A stretch of DNA of 64,000 bases. Source: Cellulomonas sp. (GTDB lineage Bacteria; Actinomycetota; Actinomycetes; Actinomycetales; Cellulomonadaceae). Both the position numbers and the translations under genes were made by a program. This document shows, piece after piece, positions 25,701-33,493 of the stretch (position 1 is the stretch's first letter; each line of letters opens with the position of its first letter). The notes beneath the pieces are model-generated. The model made no database searches. It was not told the origin of the DNA and saw only the letters and a list, made by a program, of their open reading frames with translations. The DNA is taken from NCBI RefSeq assembly GCF_017744555.1, contig NZ_JAGIBD010000001.1, forward strand, positions 248,001-312,000, written 5' to 3'.

Positions 25701-27516
25701 GGGCATGCCCGACGCGTCCGGCGCCGTCGCGTCGACCCGCACCGAGGTCGAGCACGTCGTCGAGCTCGTGCTGCACCATGCCCTCACGCACCCCGACGAG
25801 TCGCTCGCGGTCGTGACCCCCTCGCCCGCGCACGCAGAGGCCGTGCGGGAGGCCGTGCTGTCGGAGGTTCGCGGCAACCCGGCGCTCGCCGCGTTCTTCG
25901 ACTCCGGTCGCTCCGAGCCGTTCGCCGTCACCGACCTCGCCGGGGTCTCCGGGCTGCGGCGCGAGGCGATCATACTGTCGCTCGGCTACGGCCGGACCCC
26001 GCACCGCCGCGTGCTGCACACGTTCGGCCCGATCAACGAGCCCGGCGGCGACGCCCTCCTGCTCGACGCGCTCGGGTCCAGCAGGCACCGGCTCGTCGTC
26101 GTCGCGTGCTTCGGGGCCGACGACCTCGACCCCGAGCGCATGCGCGGCGCCGGCCCTCGACTGCTGCGCGACCTGCTCGACTTCGCGGCCCGCCGTGGCG
26201 CCGGGGAGACCGGTGAGGACCTGGTCGCGGTCGCGTCCGACGAGGAGACCGACAGCCCCTCCGACGGCCGGGCCTCGACGGCCGCCCCTGCTGCCTCGTC
26301 CCGGACCGGCGCGACGCCCGCGGTCGCCGGCGCGCAGACCGGCGCGACGCCGGTGGTCACGGCCCGGACCGGTGCGACTCCGGTGGTTCCTGCGACGGCG
26401 GACGGCGACGCGTCGTCCGCCACGGACGGCACGCCCACCACCTCCGACGGCGCGCCGGTTCGGGTGTCGACCGGCGTGATCCCGGCCGTCGGACGACGCA
26501 CCGGCGCGACGCCCGTGGTCCGTGTCGCGACGGGTGTCACGCCCGTCGTCGGTGCGCCCGAGGTCGTGCCGACGCCGTCCGACGAGCCCGACCGCCTGCT
26601 GCTGGACCTCGCTGAGCGCCTCTGGCGGCACGGCCTGGTCGTCGAGGTCGACCACGGCATCCCCGGCGGCACGCGCATCCCGATGGTCGTCGGCCACCCC
26701 GACGCACCCGGCGAGCTGCTCGTCGCCGTCCTCACCGACGACGACGCGTACGTCGCCGAGCCGTCCATCCGGGTCCGCGAGCGCCTCATGGCCGACCGCC
26801 TCGAGCGGCTCGGCTGGTCGGTGCTCCGCGTGTGGTCGGCGGCCGCGTTCCTCGACCCGCAGGCCGAGGTCGACCGCATCCGCCGCGCCGTGCACGCCCG
26901 CGTCCCGGCCCCCGCGACGCCGCGCACCGCGCCTCTGGTCCTCGGCGTCCCCGACGCGATCGTCGAGCCGGACGAGCCCGAGGAGCTCCCCGCGGCCACG
27001 GGCGCGACGGCGACGGTCCACGGTGCCACCGGTGCGACCCCGCCGGTCCGAGTGACGACGGGCGTGATCCCGGCCGTTCGTACGGCGACGGGCGCGGCGC
27101 CCGACGATGCTGCGGCGACCGACGCGGCGCCCGACGATGGTGCCGCGACCGACGCGGCGCCCGCCCTCACGCCGGGCTCGGCGACCGGAGCCGCGCCGGT
27201 TGTCGCCACGTCGCCGACGGTGGACGCGGGAGACGCCCCGACCGACGTCGACGAGCCGACCGACGAGAAGCCTCGTGCGGTGCAGCTGGCGCTCGCGGTC
27301 CCGACCCGTCCGCGCCCGGACGTCCGCAGCGGCCTGCCGATCGGCGCCTACAGCGACGACCAGCTCGACGAGCTCGTCGGCTGGCTGATGTCGGACGGCG
27401 AGGAGCGCACGCGCGACCAGCTCGGTGCGGCGCTCCGCAAGGAGCTCGGCATCACCCGCCGCTCGTACCGCGTCGACACGGCGGTCCGCTCGGCGATCAC
27501 CCGCGCACTGCGCTGA
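22741..27516 (+). CDS. Giant DUF4011/helicase/REase-like protein with degenerate catalytic motifs
   Basis: A 1591-residue protein with the order seen in large actinobacterial helicase-nuclease proteins: a DUF4011-like N-terminal part (residues 50-240), a superfamily 1 helicase-like core (about 340-1150), a Vsr/MTES_1575-type nuclease-like domain (about 1280-1390) and a short C-terminal domain (GAYSDDQLDELVGWLMSDG). The expected motifs are altered: Walker A reads VDAPAGSDVTGT near residue 351, Walker B reads VVLDSAGHLS, motif VI reads LLDALGSSRHRLVV, and the nuclease strand reads RIPMVVGH without its Asp. Linkers on both sides of the nuclease domain carry about ten TG(A/V)xPxV peptides. DNA binding is plausible; catalysis is doubtful. 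It starts with GTG at 22741. Confidence 0.75.
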   Translation: MTVPARTPGTGTDPAPATEATTMTDPTDGERVVSLVAPPSSSEILEGAIAAWRAALVEAAGGSTLVDVELLGEAALDLTAAHPSGMAQLFAGRATRLSNLVREGAALSTARRRARAVGARAAVYAHRYGIAPTSLAIGVATWTERTTPFVAADDMAALASVTRQAPRPDEADAGRPAPRTVRAPVLLRPVTLRARGTGEADYELALEPSLEVNPVLARALRSRGALLDPGAVARGAFTGSGFDPRAALQRLASLGEAVLEDFTLTERVVVGTFVHPGQVLVDDLDNLTGTLGHHELVAALAGVDEQRERLRRRLPPPVTGDRDPGVERGVGDLDPAQQHVLDVLSTGTHLFVDAPAGSDVTGTLAAVVADAAASGRTVLYVPGHRRAATALSDRLSQLGLGDLLLDVAPEAGWRTAASRRLLGAMTLEAPAIDVDAVHTLRARLVASRERLRGYVDSLHVPREPWGVSAYDALQQLARLTSARPAPRTTVRLDPDVARVLDEERRAELAADLVKVGELGAFKVRPTDTPWYGADLRTPADADVVVHRLDRLLDGALPALVERTAQVAAETGLTQATSLATWVEQLRMLDGVRGALDDFLPIVFERTAADLVAATASPQWREEHGVAMGYWLRRRLRKQAKDMVRPGRPVADLHTALLEVQAQREVWQAHCPAGGWPRLPDALEQIEEEQQALSLDIAALDEVLATTPAGAGLAALPFDALIERLTRLRADTSALETLPARTGLLHRLRGAGLGALLDDLATRRVDPAIGPAELDLAWWSTVIEQILTADPSLTGYDGTALGGLSAQYAALDRQHVASLSGPVLTAVVGHVSATLRQHREQAESLFAELVEERLTSLRDTFARHPEVARRLRPVIAASPMLVPQVLPATRTVDLVVLDSAGHLSVEMALAAIARGRQVVVIGDARCASGTAVQDLAEILPTVALHAGASRRDPYLTAFLAAHGYAGVLVPTPLPQNTPLVRLDVVDGTGMPDASGAVASTRTEVEHVVELVLHHALTHPDESLAVVTPSPAHAEAVREAVLSEVRGNPALAAFFDSGRSEPFAVTDLAGVSGLRREAIILSLGYGRTPHRRVLHTFGPINEPGGDALLLDALGSSRHRLVVVACFGADDLDPERMRGAGPRLLRDLLDFAARRGAGETGEDLVAVASDEETDSPSDGRASTAAPAASSRTGATPAVAGAQTGATPVVTARTGATPVVPATADGDASSATDGTPTTSDGAPVRVSTGVIPAVGRRTGATPVVRVATGVTPVVGAPEVVPTPSDEPDRLLLDLAERLWRHGLVVEVDHGIPGGTRIPMVVGHPDAPGELLVAVLTDDDAYVAEPSIRVRERLMADRLERLGWSVLRVWSAAAFLDPQAEVDRIRRAVHARVPAPATPRTAPLVLGVPDAIVEPDEPEELPAATGATATVHGATGATPPVRVTTGVIPAVRTATGAAPDDAAATDAAPDDGAATDAAPALTPGSATGAAPVVATSPTVDAGDAPTDVDEPTDEKPRAVQLALAVPTRPRPDVRSGLPIGAYSDDQLDELVGWLMSDGEERTRDQLGAALRKELGITRRSYRVDTAVRSAITRALR

Positions 27517-27634
27517 CGCGGGCCGTGGCCGGTGACGCAGGCCCGGTGCTCTGCCGGCGCCTACTGAGGCACACGTGTGCGGGGCACGGGTCCGGGGGGG
27601 AGGTCGCCGGCGCGCCGGGTGGGATCATCGACGC

Positions 27635-27928
27635 ATGACCCCGCCGCCCGCCGCCGATCGCCCGACCGGCAAGGCCCCGCGTCGTGCCGTCCGCCGGGCG
27701 GGGACGGTCGGGAACGACGACACAGTCCTCGTCTCGACGCTTCCGGCGTTCCCCGCGCAGGACGCACGAGCGACGACCACGGGCCCGGCCGCGTCCGAGG
27801 CGACGTCGACCGGCACGCCCGACCCGGCGGTCGCGGTCCGCAGCGCCGACGACTCGGACGTGGGCTGGGGCGGCAGCGACGACTCGAACGACGACCGCCT
27901 CCACCGGGACAAGCCGCCTCACTGGTGA
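27635..27928 (+). CDS. Small acidic actinobacterial protein with conserved C-terminus
   Basis: A 97-residue protein, disordered and Thr/Ala-rich at first, ending in an acidic block with DDSDVGWGGSDDSNDDRL and the tail RDKPPHW. This DxGWG...PPHW tail is one I recall from many small hypothetical proteins in actinobacteria. No function is known. ATG at 27635; TGGGAT is the only purine-rich stretch upstream. The coding sequence ends inside a degenerate 19-base tandem repeat that copies the last codons. Confidence 0.7.
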   Translation: MTPPPAADRPTGKAPRRAVRRAGTVGNDDTVLVSTLPAFPAQDARATTTGPAASEATSTGTPDPAVAVRSADDSDVGWGGSDDSNDDRLHRDKPPHW

Positions 27929-28015
27929 CGAGCCGCGCCCCTGGGTGACGAGCCGTCGCACCGCGGACGAGCCGCGCCGCTGGTGACACGCCCCACCGCT
28001 GGTGAGACGCCCACG
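27922..28015. repeat. Degenerate tandem repeat of about 19 bp, five copies
   Basis: Units start at 27922, 27941, 27962, 27980 and 27999 and resemble CTGGTGACGAGCCGCGCC. The first unit holds the Trp codon and stop codon of the gene at 27635, so the array looks like repeated copying of that gene's 3' end. It lies between that gene and the convergent mscL. Confidence 0.7.
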
Positions 28016-28081
28016 GGTGGCGCACCGCGGCAGCCCGTCAGGTGCGTGGCGGTCCGACGGAGACCGTCGGGCGAACGACCG

Positions 28082-28657
28082 TCAGACGCGAGGTGCCGGC
28101 GGTGCCGCCGGGGGCGGTCCGTCCGGACTCGTGGCGTCGGTACCGGTGCCCGTCGGCCCGGTGCCGGCGTCGTTGAGCACGGCGGGCGTGGGCCGGGCGG
28201 CGAGCAGGTCGCGGATCTCCTGCAGCAGCAGGATGTCCTCGGCCGGCGCGGCGGGCTCCTCCTCCTCACCGCGCTTGCGACGTGCGGCCATGGCGTTGAG
28301 GGGCAGCACGATGAGGAAGTAGACCGCCGCCGCGGTGAGCAGGAACGTGAGCAGCGCGTTGAGGATGACGCCGACCTTGATCGGTGCCGCGTCGATGCTG
28401 TCGTTCCACGTGTAGGGACCGATGTCCCACAGCTCGCTGAGGTCCGGCTTGCCGAAGATCCAGCCGATGAGCGGGCTGATGAACGCTTCGTTGATCGAGG
28501 CGACGACCGCGCCGAAGGCGGCACCGATGACGACGCCGACGGCCAGCTCGATGGCGTTCCCGCGGGAGATGAAGTCCTTGAACCCCTGGAAGACCTTCGG
28601 CAGGCCGGAAAGTCGCTCCCCGGCGCCTCGCAGACCGGTGGTGATCGCGTCAGTCAC
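28082..28657 (-). CDS. mscL: Large-conductance mechanosensitive channel
   Basis: A 191-residue inner-membrane channel that opens under osmotic downshock. FKDFISRGNAIELAVGVVIG near residue 26 is the MscL signature at the start of the first helix; the second helix is VILNALLTFLLTAAAVYFLI near residue 97. A cytoplasmic helix (AEDILLLQEIRDLL) follows, and the C-terminus has a Pro/Gly/Thr extension, making it longer than the 136 residues of E. coli MscL. It begins with GTG at 28657. It heads a conserved neighbourhood with ruc, 5-FTHF cyclo-ligase, UGP, glp, rimJ and glpr. Confidence 0.95.
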   Translation of the reverse strand: MTDAITTGLRGAGERLSGLPKVFQGFKDFISRGNAIELAVGVVIGAAFGAVVASINEAFISPLIGWIFGKPDLSELWDIGPYTWNDSIDAAPIKVGVILNALLTFLLTAAAVYFLIVLPLNAMAARRKRGEEEEPAAPAEDILLLQEIRDLLAARPTPAVLNDAGTGPTGTGTDATSPDGPPPAAPPAPRV

Positions 28658-28801
28658 GTCGTCCCCTTGCTGGTCAGGTGGGTCGTCCGGTGCCGGGGGC
28701 GGCCCTGCTGGTGCCGTACCGCGCGCGGTGGCTCGTCCGGATCGTCGGTCCGCCGATCATCCGGCACGCGACGGGGACCGGGCAATCCCGCGCGAGCAGG
28801 C

Positions 28802-29494
28802 TCACGGCACCACGACCGGGGAGAGCAGCGCGGACGCGGCGGCCCCGGCGAGCGCGGTCGCCTCGTCGGGCGCCACCGCGAGCAGCACCGGTGGCGGGTC
28901 GGTCGTCCCGGGGGCACCGAGAAGTCCACCGTCGCCGGTCGTGCCTGAGGCGACGGGCACGGGAAGCACGAGCGCGCGGACCGCGACCCTGCCGTCGACT
29001 GCCCCTTCGGGGGTCGCGGCCACGACGTCCACGTGCAGGCCGGGCCGAAGCAGTGCGGCGACGGCGGGGTCGGCGAACCGGATGGCCGCGACCACGGTTC
29101 CGGCAGGTCCGTGCACGTCGTCGGGCACGAGCAGGCCCGCCACGACGGGCACCCCGGCGCCGACCGGGACGGCCGTCGAGGCGCCGACGACGGACGACGA
29201 CCGGCCGAAGGGGCGCGCCGGTGCCGCGGCGGTGGGGACGTGCCGGACCTCGAGGTCGGACGCCGTGAGCGTGGTCCCGGCGTCGAGGTCGCGCGCCGCG
29301 ACGACCACGGGCACGGTCACGGGCGACGGCGGACGCAGCGCCGAGGTCACCGCGGCGGCGGCGACCCCGAAGCACGCCGCGGCGAGCAGGAAGCGGACGC
29401 GCCATAGGACGGCGCGCCACCGCAGCGACGTCGGCGCCCGACGGGTAGCGGACGCGCCGGGCGCGTGAGCATGCAGCAGACGGTCGTGAGGCAT
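28802..29494 (-). CDS. SAF-domain (CpaB/RcpC-like) membrane protein
   Basis: A 230-residue protein with one transmembrane segment near residues 33-52 (FLLAAACFGVAAAAVTSAL), then an SAF domain: VPVVVAARDLDAGTTLTASDL near residue 61 is the typical first half (antifreeze/flagellar FlgA-like fold). The same architecture occurs in CpaB/RcpC of Flp pilus systems, but no pilus genes are near, and stand-alone versions are common in this genomic context in actinobacteria. The function is unknown. It lies between mscL and ruc on the same strand with 144 and 112 base gaps. Confidence 0.8.
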   Translation of the reverse strand: MPHDRLLHAHAPGASATRRAPTSLRWRAVLWRVRFLLAAACFGVAAAAVTSALRPPSPVTVPVVVAARDLDAGTTLTASDLEVRHVPTAAAPARPFGRSSSVVGASTAVPVGAGVPVVAGLLVPDDVHGPAGTVVAAIRFADPAVAALLRPGLHVDVVAATPEGAVDGRVAVRALVLPVPVASGTTGDGGLLGAPGTTDPPPVLLAVAPDEATALAGAAASALLSPVVVP

Positions 29495-29606
29495 GCCCGG
29501 ACGCTAGACGCGGTCGGGCGACCGGGACGCCGAGACCTCGGCCTCACGGTGACCCGGGAGAACTGTCGCGGGGCTGTGGACGTCTCGGGTGCGTGGGCCG
29601 GCAGCG

Positions 29607-29933
29607 TCAGGCGGACGCGGCAGGGGCCGACACGGCGCTCGACGACGACGACGCCCCAGCGGCCGCGGGCGTGCTCGAGGCCGACGACGACGTGCTGGCC
29701 GACGACTCCGACGCCGTCGACGCGGGGATCGACGAGCTCGTCTTCGACCCGGACCCGGACCGCGCGTCGTTGCGGTAGAAGCCGGACCCCTTGAACACGA
29801 CGCCCACCGACGAGAACACCTTGCGCAGTCGTCCCTCGCACTCGGGGCAGACCGTCAGGGAGTCGTCGCTGAACGACTGCTGGATCTCGAAGGCGTGGCC
29901 GCACGCCGTGCACGCGTAGGCGTAGGTGGGCAC
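29607..29933 (-). CDS. ruc: FmdB-type zinc-ribbon protein, Ruc-like redox-regulated chaperone
   Basis: A 108-residue protein. The N-terminal zinc ribbon has CTACG near residue 8 and CPEC near residue 29, followed by the conserved block GVVFKGSGFYRND. The C-terminal 45 residues are a disordered Ser/Ala-rich tail. Size, ribbon and tail match Rv0991c of M. tuberculosis, described as Ruc, a chaperone activated by oxidation of its cysteines that works with DnaK. Position next to 5-FTHF cyclo-ligase and UGP agrees with that locus. The GTG at 29933 has AGGAG upstream. Confidence 0.85.
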   Translation of the reverse strand: MPTYAYACTACGHAFEIQQSFSDDSLTVCPECEGRLRKVFSSVGVVFKGSGFYRNDARSGSGSKTSSSIPASTASESSASTSSSASSTPAAAGASSSSSAVSAPAASA

Positions 29934-30107
29934 TGGGTCTCCTGACACTCTTCCTGCTGGTCGGGCCGTCGACGGCCGAGGCCGGGCATCTGGCACTCGC
30001 GTCGTCCGAGTGCCAATCGTAACGGTTCGGTCGCGCGGGGCATTCCGCCGGCGTCCGGACGAGCGTGCGGGACGAACCCGTCAGGTCGGCCCAGTACCCT
30101 CCGAAGC

Positions 30108-32675
30108 GTGCCTCGTCGTCGCCTCGTCCGTCTCTCCGTCATCGGCATCGCCGCACTGCTGGTCCTCGGGCTGGTCGCGACGTCGGTCGCGGCCGTCGTC
30201 GTCATCCGGCGCCCGCTGCCGGAGGTGTCCGGCGAGGTGTCGATCCCGGGCCTCGACGACACGGTGACGGTCACGCGCGACGAGCGCGGCGTGCCCACGA
30301 TCACGGCGACCACGTCCGACGACCTGTTCCGCGCGCAGGGCTACGTCGCCGCGCAGGACCGGTTCTTCGAGATGGACTACCGCAGGCACGTGACGTCGGG
30401 ACGCCTGTCGGAGCTGGTCGGCGAGAACAAGGACGCGCTCGACGCGGACAAGGTGATCCGCACGTTCGGGTGGCGCCGGGTCGCCGAGCAGGAGTGGGCC
30501 CTCGTCGACCAGCGCACCCGGGACGCGCTGCAGGCGTACGCGGACGGCGTCAACGCCTACCTCGAGCCGCGCGACCCGTCGCAGATCGCCGTCGAGTACT
30601 CGGTGCTCGGCCTGCAGGTCGACACGCAGAAGCCGGAGCCGTGGGACCCGGTGGACTCGCTTGCGTGGCTCAAGGCCCTCGCGTGGGACCTGCGCGCGAA
30701 CTACGACGACGAGATCGACCGGGCCGTCACGTACGCGTCGGTGCAGGACGTGGCTCGCGTCGACCAGCTCTTCCCCGCCTACCCGCAGGACATGAACCAG
30801 CCGATCCTCGGTGTCGGCGACGTCCTCACGTCCGTGCAGCCGACGGCGGCGCAGGCCGGCGTCGACCTCGCGGACGACGACCTGCAGCGGGCCCTGTCGT
30901 CGGCGCAGCGCGCGCTGGACGCGGTGCCGCACCTGGTGGGCGACGGTGCGGGCCTTGGCTCGAACTCGTGGGTGGTGTCGGGCGAGCACACCGAGTCGGG
31001 CGACCCGATCCTCGCGAACGACCCGCACCTGGGCATCTCGGCGCCGGGCATCTGGGCGCAGGTCGGCCTGCGCTGCGCGCCCGTGTCGTCGGCGTGCCCG
31101 TACGACGTCGCGGGCTTCGCGAACGCGGGCATGCCGGGTGTCGTCATCGGGCACGACGCGCACCTCGCGTGGGGTCTGACGAACCTCGGCGCGGACGTCA
31201 CGGACTTCTTCCTCGAGCGGGTCGACGGCGACACCACCGTGGTCGACGACCACACGGCCCCGGTCACGCAGCGCCAGGAGACCATCAAGGTCAACGGCGG
31301 CGACCCCGTCCGGATCACCGTCCGTGAGACGGTGCACGGGCCGATCGTCTCGGACGTCCTGGACCTCGACGAGGTCGGCCACTCGCCGACGTCGGGCGGG
31401 ACGTCGCGCTTCGAGGTCGCCCTCGCGTGGACGGCCCTGCAGCCCGGTCACACGGCCGACGCCCTGCTGGCGATGAACACGGCTCGCGACGCCTCCGACG
31501 TGGCGGCCGCGGCGGCGCTGCTCGAGGTCCCGGCGCAGAACATCGTCTTCGCGACGACCGACGGGCACATCGGCTACCAGGCTCCGGGCCGCATCCCCGT
31601 GCGCAACCGCGTCGTGGCCGGCCCGGTGCCGTCGGACGGCTCGTGGCCGCGTCCCGGCTGGGACAGCGCGTACGACTGGCAGGGCTTCGTCGACCCGACG
31701 ACCATGCCGCACACGCTCGACCCGGCTGACGGGTTCGTCGTGGCCGCGAACCAGGCGGTGACGCCGGCGGGCGTCGGCCCGTTCCTCACGGGGGACTGGG
31801 ACTACGGCTACCGCGCGCAGCGGATCCGCGACCGGCTCACGGCGATGGTCGAGCAGGACCACAAGATCACGGTCGCCGACATGAGCACCCTGCAGCTGGA
31901 CCAGCGCAACCCGTACGCGGAGGTGCTGGTGCCGACGCTGGTCGGCCTGCACATCGCCAACGACTACGACGACGACGGCCAGGACCTGCTCCGCAGCTGG
32001 GACCTGGTCTCGAGCGACGACTCGGCGGCGGCCGCCTACTTCTCCGCGGTGTGGGCGACGGTGCTGCGGCTCGCGTTCGCCGACGACCTGCCGGACGGCC
32101 ACGAACCGACGGGCGACTCCCGCTGGCTCGAGGTGGTGCGGCGGCTGCTCGACGACCCGTCGTCGCCGTGGTGGGACGACAAGTCGACGCCCGGTGTCGT
32201 GGAGGGCCGTGACGAGGTGCTCACCCGCGCGATGGTCTCGGCGCGGCGCCAGCTCACGCAGCAGCTCGGGCGTCAGGCGACCGACTGGCGCTGGGGGCAG
32301 CTCCACGTCGCGGCCCCGCAGCACGCGGTGCTCGGCGGCGACTCGGTGCCGTGGCTGGTCCGCCGGCTCGTCAACCCGACGCCGATCGAGGTGGGCGGCG
32401 GCTCGTCGATCGTCGACGCGACGTCGTGGGACGCGAGCTCCGGGTCGTACGAGGTCACGTCGGCCCCGTCGATGCGGATGGTCGTCGACCTGGGTGACCT
32501 GGACTCGTCGACGTGGGTGAACCTCACGGGGACGTCGGGCCACCCGGCGAGCGTGCACTACACCGACCAGTTCGACGCGTGGGCGCACGGCCGGACCTTC
32601 CCGTGGCCGTTCACGCCGGCCGCGACGAACGCGGACGCGACGGACCGGCTGACCCTGACGCCGGCGAAGCCCTGA
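30108..32675 (+). CDS. Penicillin acylase-family Ntn hydrolase
   Basis: An 855-residue precursor with an N-terminal membrane segment or signal (SVIGIAALLVLGLVATSVAAV, residues 10-30). The early block TITATTSDDLFRAQGYVAAQ and DRFFEMDYRRHVTSGRLSEL are signatures of the alpha subunit. The N-terminal nucleophile is Ser285 in GLGSNSWVVSG, exposed when the precursor cleaves itself; LANDPHLGISAPGIWAQVGL follows in the beta subunit. Family members hydrolyse amide bonds of penicillins, acyl-homoserine lactones or other N-acyl compounds. The substrate cannot be told. It is divergent from ruc with 174 bases between. Confidence 0.9.
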   Translation: MPRRRLVRLSVIGIAALLVLGLVATSVAAVVVIRRPLPEVSGEVSIPGLDDTVTVTRDERGVPTITATTSDDLFRAQGYVAAQDRFFEMDYRRHVTSGRLSELVGENKDALDADKVIRTFGWRRVAEQEWALVDQRTRDALQAYADGVNAYLEPRDPSQIAVEYSVLGLQVDTQKPEPWDPVDSLAWLKALAWDLRANYDDEIDRAVTYASVQDVARVDQLFPAYPQDMNQPILGVGDVLTSVQPTAAQAGVDLADDDLQRALSSAQRALDAVPHLVGDGAGLGSNSWVVSGEHTESGDPILANDPHLGISAPGIWAQVGLRCAPVSSACPYDVAGFANAGMPGVVIGHDAHLAWGLTNLGADVTDFFLERVDGDTTVVDDHTAPVTQRQETIKVNGGDPVRITVRETVHGPIVSDVLDLDEVGHSPTSGGTSRFEVALAWTALQPGHTADALLAMNTARDASDVAAAAALLEVPAQNIVFATTDGHIGYQAPGRIPVRNRVVAGPVPSDGSWPRPGWDSAYDWQGFVDPTTMPHTLDPADGFVVAANQAVTPAGVGPFLTGDWDYGYRAQRIRDRLTAMVEQDHKITVADMSTLQLDQRNPYAEVLVPTLVGLHIANDYDDDGQDLLRSWDLVSSDDSAAAAYFSAVWATVLRLAFADDLPDGHEPTGDSRWLEVVRRLLDDPSSPWWDDKSTPGVVEGRDEVLTRAMVSARRQLTQQLGRQATDWRWGQLHVAAPQHAVLGGDSVPWLVRRLVNPTPIEVGGGSSIVDATSWDASSGSYEVTSAPSMRMVVDLGDLDSSTWVNLTGTSGHPASVHYTDQFDAWAHGRTFPWPFTPAATNADATDRLTLTPAKP

Positions 32676-32688
32676 GCGGGGGCGGGTG

Positions 32689-33324
32689 TCAGCCGACCGG
32701 CTGCCACCCGTCGGGCGTCGCGACGACGTCGACCGTCCGGTCGTGCCGTTCGCGCGGCAGCGGCCGCACGGACGCGTCGTAGACCTCTTCGGGGAACACG
32801 ACGGCGACCACGAGCACGCCGTCCCGGGCGTGCTCGAGCGCCCGGTCGTACCACCCGCCGCCCTGCCCGAGCCGGGCGCCTGACGTGTCGACCGCGAGCG
32901 CGGGGGCCACGACGACGTCGGCGTGCGCGATCGCGTCCGCCCCGAGGGTCGGGGTGCCCGGCTCGGGCGGCCGCCCGGGGGCCCGCTCGCGCAGGTCGTC
33001 GGGGCCCGCGTACTCGGCCCAGTCGCGGCGCAGCCCGGAACCGAGCACGGGCAGCAGCAGCCGGACGCCGCGGCCGGCGAGCGCCTCGAGCAGGGGACCG
33101 GTGCCGGGCTCGGTGGGGCGCGCCGCGTAGACGGAGACGCAGCGCGCGGAAGCGACGGCCGGGATGGACGTGACGACGTCGGCGAGCGCGACCGCCGCGG
33201 CCTCCCGTCGTCGGGGGGGCCGCTGGGCGCGCGCCTCCCGGATCGCCCGCCGCAGCCGGTCCTTCACGTCCTCGACCTCGTCCCCCTCGGAGACGCGCGG
33301 ATAGGGCTGGGCGACGCTGCTCAT
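32689..33324 (-). CDS. 5-formyltetrahydrofolate cyclo-ligase
   Basis: A 211-residue enzyme that converts 5-formyl-THF to 5,10-methenyl-THF with ATP. The start MSSVAQPYPRV has GGAGG directly upstream. RLRRAIREARAQRPPRRREA near residue 24 matches the N-terminal substrate helix, and GARLGQGGGWYDRAL near residue 148 is the ATP/folate-binding signature (GxGGGxYDR). It is convergent with the penicillin-acylase-family gene with 13 bases between, and divergent from the UGP gene, as for Rv0992c and galU in M. tuberculosis. Confidence 0.92.
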   Translation of the reverse strand: MSSVAQPYPRVSEGDEVEDVKDRLRRAIREARAQRPPRRREAAAVALADVVTSIPAVASARCVSVYAARPTEPGTGPLLEALAGRGVRLLLPVLGSGLRRDWAEYAGPDDLRERAPGRPPEPGTPTLGADAIAHADVVVAPALAVDTSGARLGQGGGWYDRALEHARDGVLVVAVVFPEEVYDASVRPLPRERHDRTVDVVATPDGWQPVG

Positions 33325-33329
33325 GCCTC

Positions 33330-33346
33330 CAGTGTCGCAAACACTG
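33330..33346. promoter_or_regulatory. Inverted repeat in the divergent cyclo-ligase/UGP region
   Basis: CAGTGT (33330-33335) and ACACTG (33341-33346) form a perfect 6-bp inverted repeat around CGCAA, six bases upstream of the cyclo-ligase start codon. Its location next to the ribosome site suggests a repressor site or RNA hairpin. Only one copy is seen. Confidence 0.3.
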
Positions 33347-33493
33347 CGCAAAGCCGACCATGACCAAGGTCTGTGAACGTCTCGTGACATCTCGGTGGGC
33401 CATCGGCCGCCCACCTGCGGCAACGGACAAAGGTCACAAACCGCGTGACGCACGCCACTGCGTCCCACGACCGGACCTGCCTAGCATCGCCGC

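Noticed and set aside
23911..27021. Minus-strand open frame of about 1000 codons opposite the giant helicase-like gene
   Set aside because: Composition is that of a GC-rich antisense frame, with no domain; the plus-strand protein has recognisable domain order.
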